NCBI GenBank assembly: GCA_006503535.1
Contig: QYRS01000009.1
Coordinates: forward strand, 1,054,001 to 1,118,000
Origin: Arthrinium phaeospermum
Lineage: Eukaryota; Ascomycota; Sordariomycetes; Amphisphaeriales; Apiosporaceae
Direction: 5' to 3'
DNA: 64,000 bases
Shown: positions 48,801 through 58,649 of the stretch, piece by piece
Layout of the letters: the number at the start of each line of letters is the position of its first letter
Numbering within the stretch: the stretch's first letter is position 1
The notes under the pieces: generated by a model
What the model saw: only the letters and a program-made list of their open reading frames with translations
What the model was told of the DNA's origin: nothing
Databases searched by the model: none
Translations under genes and position numbers: made by a program

Positions 48801-49134
48801 CGGTGTAGTAGTTGTTGATGAGCCGTCGTCGTGCCTCTTGTGTTGATTCGGACTCGGATGCCGCGTAGATGTGAATATTTTGTCGTTGTTGGACTTGGGG
48901 CTGCACATGGCGAAGCCAAAGATGGTTTGCTAACTCTTGGTGTGTTGCTGTGTCTAGTCTGGTGGATGTGTAGGTGATGAAGAGACATAGTACCTCTGGT
49001 GATGATAGGGGTGATGTCTCGTCGCCATGGTGTTGAGCGATGTGTGTGAAGAACTCCTCCTTTATCGTCTCAAGCTGTTGTTGTAAATGGGCGGGTATGG
49101 ACGACAGCGCCCTTGAGATGGTATCTGACGACAT
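42802..49134 (-). CDS. Dedicated fatty acid synthase subunit beta (TOXC-like)
   Basis: ATG chosen at 49134 (MSSDTISRAL); the frame's earlier start is not ATG. Exon 1 is 49134-43488 and exon 2 is 43408-42802 (GTAAGT...ATAG, 79-nt intron); about 2,084 aa. Domain order: acetyltransferase with GHSQG (Ser near 256); FMN enoyl reductase with AGMTPTTTHPSF (near 600) and GGRGGGHHSAED (near 735); dehydratase hot-dog NPIHTSPLF...THGMY (near 1570); malonyl/palmitoyl transferase with GHSLGE (Ser near 1826), then PLTGVDVPFHSSYL. Exon 2 changes frame between ICDAVKQQ and PESLSDLL at a run of six G (plus strand, 43230-43235), equal to one missing base; a 50-nt intron with a poor GTCAAG donor is an alternative. 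Neighbouring aminotransferase, P450, FAS alpha and bZIP-ankyrin genes argue for secondary metabolism, as for TOXC of HC-toxin. It would act in the cytosol in an alpha6beta6 complex. Confidence 0.92.
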
Positions 49135-50684
49135 GATGGGTATAATGGTAGATGATACCACCAAAGCTGCACGAAATGAGCCCAGTGTAAGCTGGTTACA
49201 CGATGCCCTCTAACAGTGGATGAAATAGGGGCTGTGCTGGCGATGGAAATGATATAGACGAATAAGGACTTGGTTTGAGACACAATCAAGCACTGGATCA
49301 GCATGCCAAGTTGTAGTTAAGCCTTCTTGGAAGGCGACAATACGACAAGAGTATCGGGCCAATCGACAGAGTCAGTCCAACAGATACTTCAGCCCGTCTG
49401 TCTAAATTGCCACAGCACACGACTCTGATCCGACTGCTCGGGTCTCATTGGGTACAGTCACTTGCACTGGTTCACGGATGGAATTTGTTTCAGAGACTGA
49501 ATCCGCATCTACGCAGGCAACATGAATCACTGACAGACTAGTGCAAGGTCGACTGCTGTCGAACATCAATTTTGTCTCTGCTCAGCAAATCTCGATACAA
49601 CCCGCCTAAAGCCTATGGATGCAGCAACGCAACAGTAATCGGCCAGATAGATACCTGGCCAGTCACCCACGTTCAAAGCCTGGAACACATCATCTCCTCT
49701 CGTATCCCCAGTTTCGCTGTGTACATACTGAACCCGGCTTCCTCGGCCAGCCAGAACCCACCGCATCAGCTCAGCTTATTGTTATTGAAAACAAAAAACA
49801 GACATGTCAGCAGTGGAACATCCATCGGGACAGGACTTTCCTACAGTAAGGACTTGAGCAACGTGCTTTGGTATGGGCATGACCATCTCCCACTTTTCGC
49901 GTCGTCCAGTCGAGGGATCCGCCTCAGGGGTTCGTACAAGATCAACGAGCGAGAGCCGACTTACTGTCGGACCTGGGGAGCTCGGAAATCTTCCGACTCC
50001 CCTTTGCTGACCCAGCCAAAATACTGCGGAATTTTGCCGGCACGTTTGCTTTTTGCTGACAGGCGAAGTCAAGATGAGACACGGTTGACTCGGCCGGTAC
50101 TCGGGCTTCTCCGCAGCCGAGAGATCGCCCACGTGCATAGTCAATTAGCCAAGGGCCTTGCTGCTTACTGTACTGCGTATAGGCAAGGGATCTATAGTCG
50201 GTGGAGCCTTTGATAGAGTGGGGCTATACGCTGTCTCTCGCCTGACAGGGGGCCGGGGTGCTCGCTCGGGCCTTGGAAATGATCATGTACCCTTGCTTCT
50301 TATCAAACAGTACTTTCAACCGGGGTTTCTTCTATTACTGAGACGACATGGTGAACCGGCTGTCGTCGAAATCCGATCCTGATTATAGTTTCCCGTGCAT
50401 GATGGTGCAGTAAACGACAATTCCCACCAATGGAAAGTGGACGCATCCAGAGCCACGTTGTTCCTGCATATATTGGTTCCCATAGCGATGCAGAGTTCAA
50501 AACGGCAGGGATCGGCAAGTCATTGCATCTCATAGTCGTTTTGGGATACACTTGCGAGTTGCTGCAGGTATAATTCGATCGAAACAGGAAATTCACCAAC
50601 TTCATCCAAGCAGCACTCTGTCACACTGCGCACCAGAACAAAGTCTATCTCTATCTCAAACACACAAAACAAGACCGGAGGAAA
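49135..50684. promoter_or_regulatory. Shared divergent promoter, FAS beta / aminotransferase
   Basis: 1.55 kb between two outward-facing cluster genes. It holds one G-box (CACGTG, 50130-50135) and, beside it, the best near-match I found to the HC-toxin tox-box at 50116-50125. A 213-codon frame at 49572-50213 starts at TTG and shows no family features, so I do not call it a gene. Confidence 0.5.
50116..50125 (-). promoter_or_regulatory. Tox-box-like site (9 of 10)
   Basis: The tox-box bound by TOXE in Cochliobolus carbonum has, as I recall, consensus ATCTCNCGNA. Here the reverse complement of GCCGAGAGAT matches nine of ten positions. A single near-match in an eye scan is weak evidence. Confidence 0.25.
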
Positions 50685-51846
50685 ATGACCGCGCCCGCGC
50701 CCAAAGCAACCGTCGGTGAGCACCCTTCCCAGTCGAGTTGTCGCATGACAAATCCATTTACCACTGACTGACGTTCCGTGGAACCCAGACTGGGCCAATC
50801 TCGGCCTCGCCCTGGACCTTAGCGTCAACGGCCACATCGAGACCCGGTACCACCTCTCCACCGGCCAGTGGACGCCGCCCGCCTTTGTCGCCAGCCCCAA
50901 CATCTCGGTCAACGGCCTGTGCCCGGGCCTCAACTACGGCCAGCAGTGCTACGAGGGCATGAAGGCCTTCCGCCACGCCGCCGAGAACAAAATCACCGTC
51001 TTCCGCCCCCGCTTCCACGCCGCCCGCCTCGCCCGCTCGGCCGCCTCGGTCTGCCTGCCCGAGGTCCCCGAGGAGTTGTTTTTGGAGTGCCTCCGCGCCG
51101 CCGTCGCGGGCAACGCCGAGTACGTGCCCCCCGCCGACACCGAGGCCTATCTGTATATCCGCCCCGTCCTGTTCGGCGCCTCGGCCAAGCTCGCCCTCGC
51201 GCCGCCCGAGGAGGTTATCTTCGCGGTGTACGTCCAGCCCACCCGCCCCTACCACGGCTCCGCCGCCATCGACGGCGTCGTGCTCGAGGACTTTGACCGC
51301 GCCGCCCCGCGCGGCATGGGCGCCTACAAGGTCGGCGGCAACTACGCCCCCGTCTGGCGGCACGCCGCGCGGGCGCGCGAGTTGGGGTACGGCATCACGC
51401 TGCACCTGGACAGCGCGACGCGGACGTTTGTGGAGGAGTTCTCGACGAGCGGGTTCCTTGGACACAAACGACAGCAACCCACCAACACCGGTGAGAATGA
51501 CGGGAAAGACACGCTGGTCGTCCCCAAGACGGACAACGCCATCGCCAGCGCGACGAGCGACACCATGGCCCGCGTCGCCGCCCTGCAGGGCTGGGACGTG
51601 GAGCACCGCGACGTGCCCTTCGCGTCGCTCGGGGCGCTGGACGAGGTGGTGGCCGTGGGGACGGCGGCGGCGGCGGTCCCGGTCAAGAGCCTGGTGCGGC
51701 TGAGCACGAACGAGAAGTTTGGGTTCCCCGGGTCGGACGGCAAGAGCGCGAAGCTGCTGGGGCTGTCGGGTCTGGTGGCGGGCATACAGCGGGGGCACGC
51801 GGCGGATACGGAGGGGTGGAATTGGGAGGTTACTGGGTTTTCGTAG
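50685..51846 (+). CDS. Branched-chain-type aminotransferase (TOXF/APF4-like)
   Basis: Exons 50685-50715 and 50789-51846 (GTGAGC...CAG); 362 aa. The first exon encodes only MTAPAPKATV and part of an Asp codon. Fold-type IV PLP aminotransferase features: LNYGQQCYEGMKAFR and FRPRFHAARL near the N-terminus, YIRPVLFG, GAYKVGGNYAP with the predicted PLP lysine near residue 191, the EEFSTSGFLG segment, and GTAAAAVPVKSL near the C-terminus. There is no mitochondrial presequence, unlike primary-metabolism BCATs, and the protein is short. In HC-toxin and apicidin clusters the equivalent enzymes are thought to transaminate a 2-oxo fatty acid to the 2-amino-oxo-decanoic residue. Position between the two FAS subunits supports the same job here. 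The exact substrate is inferred. Confidence 0.9.
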
Positions 51847-52489
51847 TTTTGTGTGGAATAGTTCTTGTTATTTTGTTAGGTAGCTAAATATGTCGAAATG
51901 TTTCAAGTCCAACCAGATCCCCTTTTTTTCGATTCATACTGAGGCTCCCAAGTAGGAACAAGAGAACTTACAAAGAGGAGGTTGCCTTGCAAGATGCCAT
52001 GTTCAACCCCTTCCATGATCGTTCAGTAAGAGATCCAGTAGGTATGTCCAGGGGCTACTATCCTCTTGTCACATTTCTTATAGATGTAATGCCCATATCC
52101 TATCTAAGCCCCAAAAGGCGGTGCTAGAATTACCCTCAGAATTTATAGTATGGGTATTCTAGGTCATCTTACGACTTGAAGTGGAAAACAAACCGTCCAA
52201 TTTCAGCACGGCCTACGCAGGACAACTACATCAATTTCACGATTCGTTGATAGCCGAGTTTATATAAGACCATGTACTTGAAGGCCTGAGTTACCAAATG
52301 GTCATTATAAAATTGCATACGCTAAAACGATAATATCCAGTAAACATCGCAAAAGCTCAGGTCCAGCCAGAGACGTTCGTCACATACAAATATATCCACA
52401 CCTAGTAATCATCCACGAAGTCGATATAATCAACCTCGCCCCCTTAATTCATAGCCCAGAGCTGTATGAACTTACACGATACAGGCCAA
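51847..52489. other. Convergent 3' gap, no gene seen
   Basis: 3' ends of the aminotransferase (+) and RTA1-like (-) genes. It is AT-richer than the coding DNA, with no supportable frame. Confidence 0.55.
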
Positions 52490-53685
52490 TCAAGCGAGGT
52501 CTCTGCTCTTCTGGTTCGCCTTCCTCTGCTTACGGGACAGCGGCTTTGGGATCTCACTGTCGTGCCCAGTCAAGAATCGGCCGGGGTGCCAGATAGCAAG
52601 GATCAGAAGCGCGAGCATCATGGGGAATACGTCAAGTGCATAAGAGTACTCCTCATGGAAGGGGATTGGGTTAGAGGGAGTGATGCCACCAGCAAACTCA
52701 GCAATACGGTAGATGATGCGGATCTAGGGTCGAAGTTAGCAAATAGGGTTACAGGTTTGGTGTATGAATATGTTACTCACAGTAATGCAGGCCAATGTGG
52801 CATACAGAGCGTAGATGAGCGGCCTCCAGTTGCCCTTGTCGGCGTATCCGTAGCCCTTTCGCTGGCGCAAATGGAAGTGGATCATGAACATGCAGAAGAC
52901 GACGATGAAGAACTGCTGAATGCCCATACCTACCAGATAGACCTTCAAACCCTCTGTAATGTAGTTGTCAGCTCAATCACCTTCATGAAGACATTGGTCT
53001 AAGCTCATGGATAGTCTTACTCTGAACAACATCACCGCCCGAGCCGGGCGATGCCATGGAACCACCCACACCCTGGATGATGAAGGCGAGAACATCGGCC
53101 CAGACGAAGATCTTGGTGAGGGCGGTGATGGGAATGCCCAAGAGGCGGCGTTGGGCTTCAGGCGGGTAGTGGTAGTACCAGGCCGCGCGGGTGAAGGTCA
53201 TGTAGACGAAGGCATTGATCCACAACGGCGCCAGGAGAAAGAGGATCTGGGCCGACGAGGCGTACGCGATGTTCTGTTGGTCCTTGGAACCAAGAGCGTG
53301 GAGGGCGAAGGAGACGGTCTCCCACGTGGCACCCATAATCAGAACCCATGAGAACCTCTAAAAGGGGCTGTTAGTATAGGTAGTCTCAATCAATCGACCT
53401 GGGGAAAATCCGGGCTCCACATACCTTGCGGTAAGCGATACCGAGAACGAAATGGATGAGGGTGAAGATGCCGAAGAGGATGGCAACGGCAACGGCCGGC
53501 TCGAACTTGGGATCGTAGTTGTAGTACGAGTTGCATGCCTCGACGGGCACATGGCCGTTCGGCCCGGGAATGGCCTTGACGCAGTTCGTGTTCTCCTCTT
53601 GTTCGCCAGCATCATCCCAATCGTCGCGGCGAAGGACCATCCGGGTGGCAATGCCAGCCAAACTGGCGACGCCGGGCATGGACAT
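52490..53685 (-). CDS. RTA1-family membrane protein (lipid/toxin resistance type)
   Basis: Four exons: 53685-53425, 53357-53021, 52953-52781 and 52723-52490; 334 aa. All introns have GT...AG ends with matching phases (donors GTATGT, GTAAGA, GTGAGT). Seven transmembrane helices are predicted by eye. Family signatures: RKRFSWVLIMGATWE after helix 2, SAQILFLLAPLWINAFVYM, KIFVWADVLAFIIQGVGGS, and in the last exon IRIIYRIAEF...EEYSYALDVFPMM. That last exon has no internal Met and is easily missed. The C-terminus is basic (KPLSRKQRKANQKS). Yeast relatives RTA1, RTM1 and RSB1 give resistance to lipophilic compounds or move sphingoid bases. Its place inside the FAS/P450/aminotransferase cluster suggests export of, or protection from, the product, but coincidental location cannot be excluded. 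Confidence 0.9.
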
Positions 53686-56081
53686 AGTTGGGGGCGGTAT
53701 ATCCTCCGATGTAAAGCTCGGGGTGGGGTTGGGTCAATGAAGATAAGACGTCGAGGGCATGTGCATTCCAGAATGGAAGCGATGTATACGAAGGGGGGGT
53801 CTAGCGGAGATATGTCGAAAACGGGAGAAGGGCAGGCATGGTCTCTGTTGAAGCGACATGGTCAAATATAGGGCAGAACCAAACATTGATATCGCGTTGC
53901 CCGCCTGGAATGTCCCCGAGAGCTCACGAGGCAATGCAGAAACACTCTGCACTTCAGCCCTTGGGGCTTGGGGTCCGACGCGTATGCCCACTACGACAGG
54001 ATGGGTGGCCAACAGGGTAGGACTGCAAGGGGGGCTGCCCTCGGAAGGAATAGGTATGCTGCGCACTCGGAGGGACTGGTGCAGCAAACATCGGGGGGAG
54101 GTACGTACTGGAGTAAGCCGTTGGCCAGTGACATCGCCGCAGCGAACATCAATTGAAGTGAGGCGTTGAGCTTGACGGAAGTACACACATAGCCTGGGCC
54201 CACCCGTGTGCATGGAACAAGCCTCGAGGGTGGCTGGCCTCTTTGCTGGTTCGTCTGAAAAAACGTGCATTAAACCGGCTCCTTTCTTCCTTTGGCCTGC
54301 ATCTCAAGATTGCACCTGCCTATACCTGCCTATAGAAGCTCGATCTCAATTTGACTTCATACGTCTTTTGGTACGACCATTACCTAACAATATGCGGCCG
54401 TGACATGGACCCAAGAGACGAGGACGAAACTGTTGAGTGCCAGATAGACTTTGAACGAATCAACATCCTGGGCAGGGACCAGAAACGGCCAATCAAACTG
54501 GGAAACAACGACTGCAGACGTGCTTTTGACTTTACGGGCCCTGTCGCCAGTCACCTTGTCGACTCCACTGGGGATAAACGCCATGGGGGCTGTCAGGGTC
54601 CAAGGTGGGTCAATGAACGGCTCGAACCGACTCGGTCACTTACAGTAAGCATTCAATTGCCTAAAGTATCTGGCCGTTACGCTAAATGCGGATCTACACA
54701 GCAGCAGGTATGCCCAAATCAAACCCAGTCATTGGCTGCCGCATCAAGCTACCCCAGATGAAGCTTGGGTCGGTTGACTTCCAATGCGAATGAGCATGAC
54801 CCACGAGTACCAGACAGGGTGCGTACCTGGGCTGAGTCCAGACAATTGACGGTAGCGACGGCAAGATTGCCAAGCTTCCATCCTTAACACAGCTCAGACC
54901 TTTTGGATCTAATCTTGCCAATCTTGTCAATCCAATCTGGCTGCAACATGAGTCCCAGCAACTAGGACCAGCCGCCCCAGGGCTCGGACGTTCCTTCTTT
55001 GCACTAGAACTCATGCCCGCGTGATGCACACGTGGTAGCCCGACAATCTTGCGAAGACCTGGAAAACAAGCACTCACCCCTCTCTGACACTAGAACGTGG
55101 GATGGCCAGATGGTAACGCCATCCCAACTGTCGGCTTTAGCGCCTCCGTCTGCTTGGACTTGTCGTCGGTAATCTGCACCCAACAGACTGGGCCGCTAGT
55201 GGCATTCAAGACACAGGGCTGATGAAACCAGGACATCCTGACCTGACTTGAACTTGGGATGACAAAACCACCTTTGGCGATCACCGGCTTTCTGGCCGAC
55301 TTTCAAAACCGGGCAATGGCATGGGAACTTCAGACAACTATCCGTACTACAAGGGACTTCACGACATTGCCTGGCACAAACTCAACGGTCTACAAGGTAT
55401 ACATCGCTCGGGAAAATAAATCTAGCCCGAGCAAGCCCAGGTTATGGTACATATCACCATACCAAGCTTCCGGCAAAAATCAGGTTAGGCCCCCCAGCGT
55501 GTCACACGGCCTGGCCCCGAACACCCGGTTGGTCACTCCAAACTCTCACATAGTGCTCCCTATACCCATTCGAGCGCCATGTCAACTTGAACCCATGTCC
55601 GCCCATCCCCACACGTATCACGTTGAGCACCAGGGGTGGATGCACTTCTGGAACCCCCAAAGTCAAGATGTACCAGGTTAGGCAAAGTCTCATACGAGAG
55701 TGCAGTCGCCTTTGTCGGCACGTTGCACTTCAAGGGGGGTATCAAGGAAACGCCATACTGGCTGCACACAACAGCCTGGACGATGCAGGCACGACTCGTG
55801 CTAGCTCCTTCAATCAGAAGGCATTCGCGGTAACGCGGCAACGTGGTGGTAGATGAGCAATTCGACTTGGGAACGGTCGCATTGAACGGCCGTGTACCCT
55901 GAACCCGGCACGTGGCGAGACCCGAGTAACACCGGCCGAGCTGTTACCGAACTCATATACGGGATCATGCCATCACCGTTGAAGCAACCCAAGATGACCG
56001 CCTTTGCTATTTGAGTTTGACTATTGCGCACTATCCAACCTTGGCGATCCAAAACTCCGAGAGCCCTCCTCTGTCGTCGAA
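53686..56081. promoter_or_regulatory. Divergent promoter space, RTA1-like / bZIP-ankyrin regulator
   Basis: 2.4 kb with many short frames but none with family features. Two G-boxes (CACGTG) lie at 55029-55034 and 55909-55914, the latter about 170 bases before the regulator's ATG. The unusual length leaves room for a lost gene or a non-coding RNA, for which I saw no direct sign. Confidence 0.45.
55909..55914. promoter_or_regulatory. G-box CACGTG before the regulator gene
   Basis: Palindromic ACGT-core site of the kind bZIP proteins bind, about 168 bases upstream of the bZIP-ankyrin ATG. Autoregulation is possible. The hexamer also occurs elsewhere in the window, so on its own it is weak. Confidence 0.3.
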
Positions 56082-57719
56082 ATGAAGGGGGATACCAAGG
56101 CGTCGGCTCCGGCTCGGGCCAGCAGAACCCAAACCATATCCTATGTTGATCTTATGAAACCCGACGAGGACTGGAGGAACCTCCCTGACGCCTCGGAACG
56201 AAGGAAAATCCAGAACCGACTGGCCCAGAGAGCATACAGTATGTCCCCCGTGCCCCGAAAAAGGAGCCAATCATTCCCCTTTACTGACTCGATTTCCTGC
56301 GAAGGGCGTAACATGCGAGACAGAACACGTGAAGTGGAGAGACTGAAGAACCAGCTCAAGAAGCTGCAAGAAGCAAAGCAAGAAGGAGAGGAGGCCCCGG
56401 CCCTGACACAAGAAGACGAAGACTACTCCGGCTCAGACTCTGGCTCCAGCACGCCGAGCGCAAAGGGAGACACGGAAGCGCCAATGGACGACTTGAATCA
56501 ATCGACGATCGCCACGTCCGAGTGGCTGGGCAGGTACTTCCAGGCTTGGCCGGAGAGCGCGGAGTCCGAAAGAGCCGGATGCATGGACATAACACCGAGC
56601 GGCGACAGTCTTGCGCACCTAAACGACGCCGCATGCTACTCGGACTACCAGATGAGCCCCGACTATCCGCAACAGATAGTACAGTCGCGGCCGATGCTGC
56701 CCAAGACGCCAGACCTGATTCCGGGCCACACTACATTGGCACAGCACCAACAGTCGTTGCAGACCCATCGAGCGATGAACGAGTCCATGTTCTACCCCAA
56801 AGCGGCCTACCAGATGCCTTGGCCAAGCCACAACCAGCGAAATGTGGCGTTTGAGGCCATGGGCAATTCCATGGCGTCCGATCAGAGCCGGCGCATGGCA
56901 CTGCCCTCGCCTCCGACAAGACTTGAGCAGCTGGACTTGGGGGAGGGGCCGCATAACCCGCCGCCTCACCAGCGGAAACAAAGCAAGCCGACCGTCGGAA
57001 GATTATTGAACACGGAGCTCAGGCTTTCACCGGAAGCCGGGACAATCAAAGAAACGGTCCCGGGATACCTTCCATCGCCAATCTCCGACCTGAGCGACCA
57101 GGTCTGGCAGCGGGCCAAGCTCTCATCGCCATCCCCTTCATTATTACCTTCGCGACCCCCATCACAACTATCCCAGCGTCAACATCAGCAGCAGCAGCAA
57201 CAACAACAACAACAACATGCGACACCATCGGCCTATGGACAGCAATTAGTGTCGCCCAAGATGACACCAATCGCGGAAGCGGCCAATTCACGGACCATCA
57301 GATCAAGCTCCTCCGCCTCCGCATCGACAACACGGAGGCAGCCATCACCTGAGAAGTCGCCAGTTCTCGAGAAGAAACAGAAGCAGAAGAAGAGCGAAGG
57401 TGGCAAGAACAAGAACAGCAGCACACCCAACAATACCAACAACAAGAATGACAACCCAAATGCGGCAAACCAACAAGCGGCATCTGCCAACACGAACATA
57501 CCCGCAGCGTCGCCACAGCCAACCAGCTTACTGCACCTCGCCGTCGCTGGCGGCCACGTCGACACGCTTCGGCTACTGCTGCAGCGACTCGACCCGGACG
57601 CCCTCAACGCCCGCGACGACAGGGGGTATACGGCGCTCGAGTGCGCTGTCATGGAAGGGCGGACGGACCTGGTCGCTGTCTTGCTCGAATATGGTGTCGG
57701 GGGTGGGACCTTGCGATAA
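56082..57719 (+). CDS. bZIP-ankyrin pathway regulator (TOXE/APF2-like)
   Basis: Start at the first in-frame ATG, 56082 (MKGDTKAS). Exons 56082-56238 and 56305-57719; 523 aa. The intron (GTATGT...GAAG, 66 nt) interrupts the basic region. Spliced, ERRKIQNRLAQRAY joins RRNMRDRTREVERLKNQLKK, a full bZIP basic region followed by only a few heptads and no proper leucine zipper. The middle is disordered, rich in Pro, Ser and Gln, with ten consecutive Gln at about 57186-57215. The C-terminus has two ankyrin repeats (LLHLAVAGGHVDTLRLLL and GYTALECAVMEGRTDLVAVLL). A bZIP basic region with C-terminal ankyrins is the rare layout of TOXE (HC-toxin) and APF2 (apicidin), pathway-specific activators. It probably acts in the nucleus on the divergent promoters of this cluster. 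Confidence 0.92.
   Translation: MKGDTKASAPARASRTQTISYVDLMKPDEDWRNLPDASERRKIQNRLAQRAYSMSPVPRKRSQSFPFTDSISCEGRNMRDRTREVERLKNQLKKLQEAKQEGEEAPALTQEDEDYSGSDSGSSTPSAKGDTEAPMDDLNQSTIATSEWLGRYFQAWPESAESERAGCMDITPSGDSLAHLNDAACYSDYQMSPDYPQQIVQSRPMLPKTPDLIPGHTTLAQHQQSLQTHRAMNESMFYPKAAYQMPWPSHNQRNVAFEAMGNSMASDQSRRMALPSPPTRLEQLDLGEGPHNPPPHQRKQSKPTVGRLLNTELRLSPEAGTIKETVPGYLPSPISDLSDQVWQRAKLSSPSPSLLPSRPPSQLSQRQHQQQQQQQQQQHATPSAYGQQLVSPKMTPIAEAANSRTIRSSSSASASTTRRQPSPEKSPVLEKKQKQKKSEGGKNKNSSTPNNTNNKNDNPNAANQQAASANTNIPAASPQPTSLLHLAVAGGHVDTLRLLLQRLDPDALNARDDRGYTALECAVMEGRTDLVAVLLEYGVGGGTLR
57186..57215 (+). repeat. CAG/CAA tract encoding ten Gln
   Basis: Four CAG then six CAA codons inside the bZIP-ankyrin regulator, within a Gln/Ser/Pro-rich, probably disordered stretch. 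Confidence 0.9.
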
Positions 57720-58649
57720 CGCATTCATTACCCACCACCCCCCTTTTGGGTTCATCAGGGTCAACTTACATTTACCTCTTTCCGAGGCCCACTACCCTGA
57801 TAAGAAGGATGTCGCTGTCGGTTTGGGGCTTGCCATTGGAATGATTTCCTTGGGAGCACAAACCGGGTATTCGCCGACTTGGCCCAGATGATTTGCACCT
57901 GGGCACCCTGATGGACTCGCGCGTAAATCCATTGCTTTCGGCGCCTGGCCCGCGGGGTTCACCGCTGAAAGCGCCTATGGCTTTTAGCGGTCGGTGCCTC
58001 TGGGATCCCCTGACCAGATGACACGGGGACTTCCGTCCACCCTCTATTACTCGCTGTACTTTTATCATACCCTCTTGTTGATTCCAACTTGATTCTTTTC
58101 ATTTCGTATTGTAATTAGCGGCGGTGTTAAGGCACGGGATTACATTAGTACACATGCAATTGATATCTGATACCTGACTTGGTTACATTAGGTAGCCAAT
58201 TGGAATATGTTACTTGCAATCACGTTCCAGGCGACTCGCTACTTACCATCGGACCCCAGATTGTGACATTGGGTGGCAATCGTAGATGGCAACAGGGCTC
58301 ACATGACATGAGATAAAGAGATGGATAAGGGGTTGAGGCCAACCAAGGCAGCTTCCCCAGGTCATCCATGCGGGCTGGCCGACTTCAAGTTGCCAGGTAG
58401 GCGCCTTCGCTTAAAACCCCCCACTAGTTAAGGTTGATAGTTTCCAGGACAGAAGTCGCAAAGAATACTGGATGGAATGATTCAATTGCATCTTGTTGAA
58501 ACCTTGCTTAATTCGGTAACCTCGTCGCCTCGATCCGCTGCCGGATTACTACCTACCTAGACGCGCATTGCCATTCTATGTGGAACATGTCGGCTGTATG
58601 CTTTGCTCTCTTTACTCAGTGAAGTGCTTCTAGAACCCCCAGCCCGACC
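57720..58649. other. Convergent 3' gap, no gene seen
   Basis: 3' flanks of the regulator (+) and P450 (-) genes. Only short frames. Confidence 0.55.

Noticed and set aside
49572..50213. 213-codon frame between FAS beta and the aminotransferase
   Set aside because: Starts at TTG, no domain, signal or codon pattern; lies in a divergent promoter.
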